Positions 6,434 through 9,309 of a DNA stretch of 9,309 nucleotides are shown one piece after another. The translations under genes and the position numbers were made by a program. This DNA is from DATBIO01 sp036556965 (GTDB lineage: Bacteria > Acidobacteriota > Vicinamibacteria > Fen-336). How positions within the stretch are numbered: the stretch's first letter is position 1; each line of letters starts with the position of its first letter. The notes under the pieces were generated by a model that saw only the letters and a list, made by a program, of their open reading frames with translations, was not told where the DNA came from and made no database searches. The stretch spans positions 1 to 9,309 of the forward strand of contig DATBIO010000161.1 of NCBI GenBank assembly GCA_036556965.1, written 5' to 3'.

Positions 6434-8770
6434 TCACGACGGCCGCGTCCTCCGCCGCAGGTCGGCGAAGCGCGGGTCGGCGCGCAGCCCGTCCAGCCGC
6501 GGGTTCACGTCCAGGAAGGCGATCCAGGACGAGCGCTCGGCCACCGCCCGCTCGAGCCACTCGAAGGCGAGCGCCTTGTCGTCCATGGCCGCGTAGACCA
6601 GGGCCACGGCGTAGGGCGACACGTAGGCGCCCTGCGCCCCCGCGCGCAGCACCTCGCCCAGGGCCTCCGCCGCCTCCCGCTTGCGGCCGCTCACGGCCAG
6701 GGCCCGCGCCACCAGGCTCTTCTGCCGCACGTCGCCGCTCTGGCGCAGCACGGTCTCGTACTCGCGCAGCGCGTCGTCCGGCCGGTGCTGCTCCTCGAGG
6801 GCCATGCCCAGGTGGATGCGCGCCGGGAGGTGGCCGGAGTCGCTCTCCAGCGCCGCGCGGCAGCGCTCCACCGCCTCCCCGTAGCGGCGCGCGAAGTAGA
6901 GGGCGCGGCCCTGGTCGGCCACCACGATGACGGACAGGGGATCGAGGTCCTCGGCCCGCTTCAGCTCGGCCAGGGCCTCTTCCGTGCGGCCGGCGGCGGT
7001 GAGCAGCTCCGCGTACCAGTGGTGGGCGGTGGCGTACCCGGGGTTCAGCTCGAGGGCGCGGCGGAAGTGGCGCTCGCTGGCCGCCTGGTCCCAGTCGTAG
7101 AGGAGGGCCACCAGGCCCTGCGACGCGTGGGCCTCGGCCAGGCTGTCGTCGAGCTGCAGGGCGCGCTCCGCCGCCGCCCTCGCCCGCGCCATGGTCTCCG
7201 CGGGCGGCGCCACGGCGTAGGCGCCCATGAGGACGAAGACGTCGGCCAGGCCGGCGTAGGCCAGGGCGAAGGCGGGGTCGCGGTCGATGGCCTCCTGGAA
7301 GAGGGTGATCCCGCGGCGGAAGCCGTCGGGCGTGCGCTTGTTCCAGTGGTAGCGGCCCTTGAGGTAGAGGCGGAAGACCTCGGGGTCCTCCGCGCCCCGT
7401 CGCGCGGCGGCCGGCCGCGCGCCCAGCTCGAGGGCGGCGCGGATGCCGCCGCTCAGGCGCTCCGACAGCGCTTCCAGCTCCCCGTGCCGGACGTCGTAAC
7501 GGTCGCCCCACAGCCGCGTGCCCTGCGACACGTCCACCAGCTCCGCTTCCACGCGCACCCCATCCGCGTGGGGCGCCACACGCCCCGCCAGCACGGCGTC
7601 CACGTGCAGCTCGCGGCCCGCCGCCCGCGGCTCCGTGGCCGGCCCCTTGTAGCGAAAGACGGTGCTGCGCGCCATCACGCGCAGGCGGGGATCGCGGGAG
7701 AGGCTGTGGATCACCCCCTCCGCCAGCCCGTCGCCCAGGTACTCGAGCTCGGGATCGGCCCCCACCAGGGCGAAGGGCAGCACGGCCACCGAGCGTACGT
7801 GCACGGCGCGCGGTCCGCGCGTGGCCAGGTAGGCGGCGGCGCCGGCCACCACCGACACCGCCGCCACGGCCAGCGCGGCGAGGATGCGGGGCGGGCGCGG
7901 AGGGGTTATGGGGACCAGGCCCGACACTCCGGACATCATGCGCAGGGCGAAGGCGAGGTCCTGGGCGGACTGGAAGCGTGCGCGCGGGTCCTTCTCCAGC
8001 GCGCGCCGGATGGCGTGGCGCAGGGCGGGGGGGGCGGTGGGGTCCACCTCCCCCAGGTCCGGGGGCTCGTCGTGCAGGACGGCGGCCAGGGTGTCGGCGG
8101 GGGTGTCGCGAAGGAACGGCTGGCGGCCGGCGATCATCTCGTGGAGGACGCAGCCGAGGGCGAAGATGTCGGCGCGCGCGTCGGCGGGCTTGCCCCGGAG
8201 CTGTTCCGGCGCCATGTAGGGCGCGGTGCCCATCACCATGCCCGGCTCGGTGAGGGCGGAGGTCACGGTGGCGTCCTGCTCCGCGGGCACGTGCTCGGGG
8301 CGCGCCAGGCCGAAGTCCAGGACCTTGGCCGGGCCCTCCGCGGTCAGGAACACGTTCTCCGGCTTCAGGTCGCGGTGCACGATGCCCCGCGCGTGGGCCG
8401 CGGCCAGGCCTTCCGCCACCTGCACGCCGATCTCCACCGCCCGCGCCCAGGGCAGGCGTCCCTTCTGCAGCCGCTCGCGCAGGCTCTGCCCCTCCAACAG
8501 CTCCATGACCGCGAACATCCGGTCGTCGGCGCGCCCGAAGTCGTAGAGGGTCACGATGTGCGCGTGGGAGACGCCGGCCAGCATCTGCGCCTCGCGCTGG
8601 AAGCGCGCCACCGCGTCGGCATCGGGCAGCATGGAGGCCGGCAGCACCTTCACCGCCACGTCGCGGCGCAGGTGGAGGTCGCGCGCGCGGTAGACCTCGC
8701 CCATGCCTCCGGAGCCCAGGGCGCCCGCCACCTCGTACCGGTCCTGGAGCCGTGCGCCCGGGGAGAGCAT
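6434..8770 (-). CDS. Membrane-anchored Ser/Thr protein kinase with TolB-like domain and TPR repeats
   Basis: The product has 778 residues from the ATG at 8770. The kinase domain (about 12-275) has a Gly-rich loop (G19-S-G21-G22-M-G24), ATP lysine K41, helix-C E60, HRDLKPEN (132-139, base D134), DFG (152-154) and MAPEQ (186-190). Several Thr residues (168, 170, 174, 182) lie in the activation loop. A hydrophobic helix (about 294-315) would put the kinase in the cytoplasm and the rest outside the inner membrane. A TolB-like domain (about 325-450, starting S-V-A-V-L-P-F) and TPR-like repeats (about 480-770) follow. The tail has LDGLRADPRF, parallel to the first kinase. The start is uncertain: ATG at 8788 would add six residues, and neither has a good Shine-Dalgarno. 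I prefer 8770 because the product then begins MLSPG, typical of these kinases. It is first in the likely four-gene operon. Confidence 0.92.
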   Translation of the reverse strand: MLSPGARLQDRYEVAGALGSGGMGEVYRARDLHLRRDVAVKVLPASMLPDADAVARFQREAQMLAGVSHAHIVTLYDFGRADDRMFAVMELLEGQSLRERLQKGRLPWARAVEIGVQVAEGLAAAHARGIVHRDLKPENVFLTAEGPAKVLDFGLARPEHVPAEQDATVTSALTEPGMVMGTAPYMAPEQLRGKPADARADIFALGCVLHEMIAGRQPFLRDTPADTLAAVLHDEPPDLGEVDPTAPPALRHAIRRALEKDPRARFQSAQDLAFALRMMSGVSGLVPITPPRPPRILAALAVAAVSVVAGAAAYLATRGPRAVHVRSVAVLPFALVGADPELEYLGDGLAEGVIHSLSRDPRLRVMARSTVFRYKGPATEPRAAGRELHVDAVLAGRVAPHADGVRVEAELVDVSQGTRLWGDRYDVRHGELEALSERLSGGIRAALELGARPAAARRGAEDPEVFRLYLKGRYHWNKRTPDGFRRGITLFQEAIDRDPAFALAYAGLADVFVLMGAYAVAPPAETMARARAAAERALQLDDSLAEAHASQGLVALLYDWDQAASERHFRRALELNPGYATAHHWYAELLTAAGRTEEALAELKRAEDLDPLSVIVVADQGRALYFARRYGEAVERCRAALESDSGHLPARIHLGMALEEQHRPDDALREYETVLRQSGDVRQKSLVARALAVSGRKREAAEALGEVLRAGAQGAYVSPYAVALVYAAMDDKALAFEWLERAVAERSSWIAFLDVNPRLDGLRADPRFADLRRRTRPS

Positions 8771-8851
8771 GGAGAGAGCGTATTCCATTCCAACGCCGGC
8801 TCTCACGGCGGCGACAACGGTCCCGTCCCCGTTGCCCGCCAGGAGGTGTCG
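8771..8851. promoter_or_regulatory. Divergent intergenic region between the second kinase and a small-peptide gene
   Basis: This 81-bp stretch separates two divergent starts (kinase at 8770 on the minus strand, peptide ATG at 8852 on the plus strand), so it must hold promoters for both if both are expressed. I see no clean -35/-10 pair. On the minus strand GAATAC sits nine bases before the kinase ATG and could be a weak -10 giving a leaderless start, but this is speculative. The plus-strand ribosome binding site is listed separately. Confidence 0.4.
8841..8848 (+). promoter_or_regulatory. Consensus Shine-Dalgarno deciding the small-peptide start
   Basis: AGGAGGTG is fully complementary to the usual 3' end of bacterial 16S rRNA. 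The AGGAGG core lies five bases before the ATG at 8852. It is the strongest ribosome binding site in the window; the large genes here have weak or no visible sites. This is the main evidence that the short downstream frame is translated. Confidence 0.7.
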
Positions 8852-8983
8852 ATGCCGAGGATGGCGACCATCCGGAGTGCCGTGTCCGTCCTGACCCTGG
8901 CCGTTCCCGCGCTCGCCGCAGGAGCCGCCGGCCAGGACGAGCCCGCGCTTTTCCCCTTTCCTTGCCCCCCGCCGCTTCCGTAG
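8852..8983 (+). CDS. Small exported peptide (43 residues), function unknown
   Basis: The product begins with basic residues (MPRMATIR), followed by a hydrophobic core (about 9-22, S-A-V-S-V-L-T-L-A-V-P-A-L-A). It ends in an A-L-A-A-G-A-A-G region that looks like a type I signal peptidase site, leaving a mature peptide of roughly 17-21 residues. The tail is acidic, then Pro/Phe-rich with one Cys (F-P-F-P-C-P-P-P-L-P). There is no lipobox, so it is not an obvious lipoprotein. The start is set by a consensus Shine-Dalgarno at 8841. Codons are strongly GC-ending up to about residue 32, then much less so, which suggests the tail may be a truncated or frameshifted remnant of a longer secreted protein. 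It is divergent from the second kinase and 27 bp before the next plus-strand start. Family not recognised. Confidence 0.55.
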   Translation: MPRMATIRSAVSVLTLAVPALAAGAAGQDEPALFPFPCPPPLP

Positions 8984-9001
8984 AGTCAGGGCCTCTCTCC
9001 C

Positions 9002-9006
9002 GAGGT
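9002..9006 (+). promoter_or_regulatory. Shine-Dalgarno for the Cys-rich frame at 9011
   Basis: GAGGT, with its GAGG core five bases before the ATG at 9011, is a good ribosome binding site. It supports a real translation start there even though the frame downstream looks disrupted. Confidence 0.5.
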
Positions 9007-9010
9007 CCCG

Positions 9011-9133
9011 ATGGCCGAGGTCGCTGTGCCCCCGGAGGGGGCGCCACCGGTGGTGTGCGGCGGCTGCCGTTCCGACCTCGGCGCCGCGACGCGGTACGAC
9101 TCCGATGGGCTGCTCGTGGACGAGTGCCCGCTG
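9011..9133 (+). pseudogene. Zinc-ribbon-like Cys-rich coding segment, apparently frameshifted near 9131
   Basis: From the ATG at 9011 (good Shine-Dalgarno at 9002) the frame reads a plausible 40-residue N-terminus with GC-ending codons. It includes C-G-G-C (16-19) and D-E-C-P (37-40), the first and start of the second knuckle of a CxxC...CPxCG zinc ribbon. In frame it then becomes Leu/Arg-rich and stays open to the window end, opposite a convincing minus-strand gene. The +1 frame from 9132 reads C-G-F-C-N-Y, which would complete the second knuckle. I therefore support coding only to about 9133 and suspect an indel (natural or sequencing). No credible stop codon was found: the +1 frame is open to the window end, and the other frame stops at 9186. 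Family and function are unknown beyond likely zinc binding. Confidence 0.4.
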
Positions 9134-9145
9134 TGGCTTCTGCAA

Positions 9146-9309
9146 CTACTCCGGGGCCGGCTCCGCCTCCCACACGCCCGGCGTGAGGCGGGCCCGCCCA
9201 CCCTGCGGGGCCTTGGGCCAGAGCGTGCAGGTCACCACGCGGTGGCGCTCGTCCTCCTCCTCGCAGAACGGGCAGAAGACGCAGGCGCGCGCGGCCTCGT
9301 CCGCGCCCG
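9146..9309 (-). CDS. C-terminus of an unknown Cys-rich protein (5' partial)
   Basis: A minus-strand frame enters from the window edge and stops at TAG (9148-9146), giving 53 complete residues. Codons are almost all GC-ending. The visible part has a Cys cluster, C-V-F-C-P-F-C (9-15) followed by a charged stretch E-E-E-D-E-R-H-R, then C27 (CxxCxxC-x11-C), which could bind a metal. It closes with a Pro/Glu-rich tail ending W-E-A-E-P-A-P-E. I do not recognise the family; most of the protein lies beyond the window. It converges on the Cys-rich plus-strand frame starting at 9011. Confidence 0.65.
   Translation of the reverse strand, partial: GADEAARACVFCPFCEEEDERHRVVTCTLWPKAPQGGRARLTPGVWEAEPAPE

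Noticed and set aside
6227..8851. A very long plus-strand frame opposite the second kinase and peptidase start
   Set aside because: It is an antisense shadow of the kinase. Only its last 44 codons (8852-8983) have independent support, namely a Shine-Dalgarno and a signal peptide.
8771..9145. N-terminal extension of the second kinase up to an ATG at 9145 (903 residues)
   Set aside because: The extra residues are His/Gly/Arg-rich without a domain, would overlap the divergent peptide gene, and kinases of this type start about 12 residues before the first conserved Tyr, matching the ATG at 8770 or 8788.
9134..9309. In-frame continuation of the 9011 frame to the window end
   Set aside because: Its Leu/Arg-rich composition mirrors the well-supported minus-strand gene on the other strand, so it is probably a shadow after a frameshift.

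Overview
The window is about 9.3 kb of very GC-rich DNA. Codon third positions are almost all G or C, so long spurious open frames lie opposite the real genes. Two large kinase-TolB-like-TPR proteins, an M1 metallopeptidase and a beta-carbonic anhydrase suggest an Acidobacteriota or Myxococcota/Deltaproteobacteria-type genome. This is inferred from family content and composition only; there is no rRNA or other taxonomic marker.

Layout. Bases 1-185 hold the last 60 codons of an MgtE-type magnesium channel (+). A Ser/Thr kinase fused to a TolB-like domain and TPR repeats follows 26 bp later (+, 212-2650) and has no membrane helix. It converges, with an 11-bp gap, on a minus-strand run of four genes. 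In order of transcription these are: a second kinase-TolB-TPR protein, this one with a membrane helix (8770 down to 6434); a secreted M1 aminopeptidase-like protein (6408 to 4297); a six-helix membrane protein of unknown function (4297 to 3308); and a beta-carbonic anhydrase (3288 to 2662). Their spacings of 25 bp, a 1-bp stop/start overlap and 19 bp suggest one operon.

The right end (8771-9309) is less tidy. Divergent from the second kinase is a 43-codon gene for a small exported peptide, with a consensus Shine-Dalgarno. After it comes a Cys-rich plus-strand reading frame at 9011 that starts well but appears frameshifted near 9131. Converging on that is the C-terminus of another Cys-rich protein entering from beyond the window on the minus strand.

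How the genes may work together is inference. The membrane-anchored kinase may sense envelope or cytoplasmic state through its TolB-like/TPR half, and the M1 peptidase and six-helix protein look like a translationally coupled envelope pair. The link to carbonic anhydrase is unexplained. I saw no tRNA, rRNA, CRISPR array, insertion sequence or integrase. The longest stretch without a confident gene (8984-9145) is covered by the entries below.
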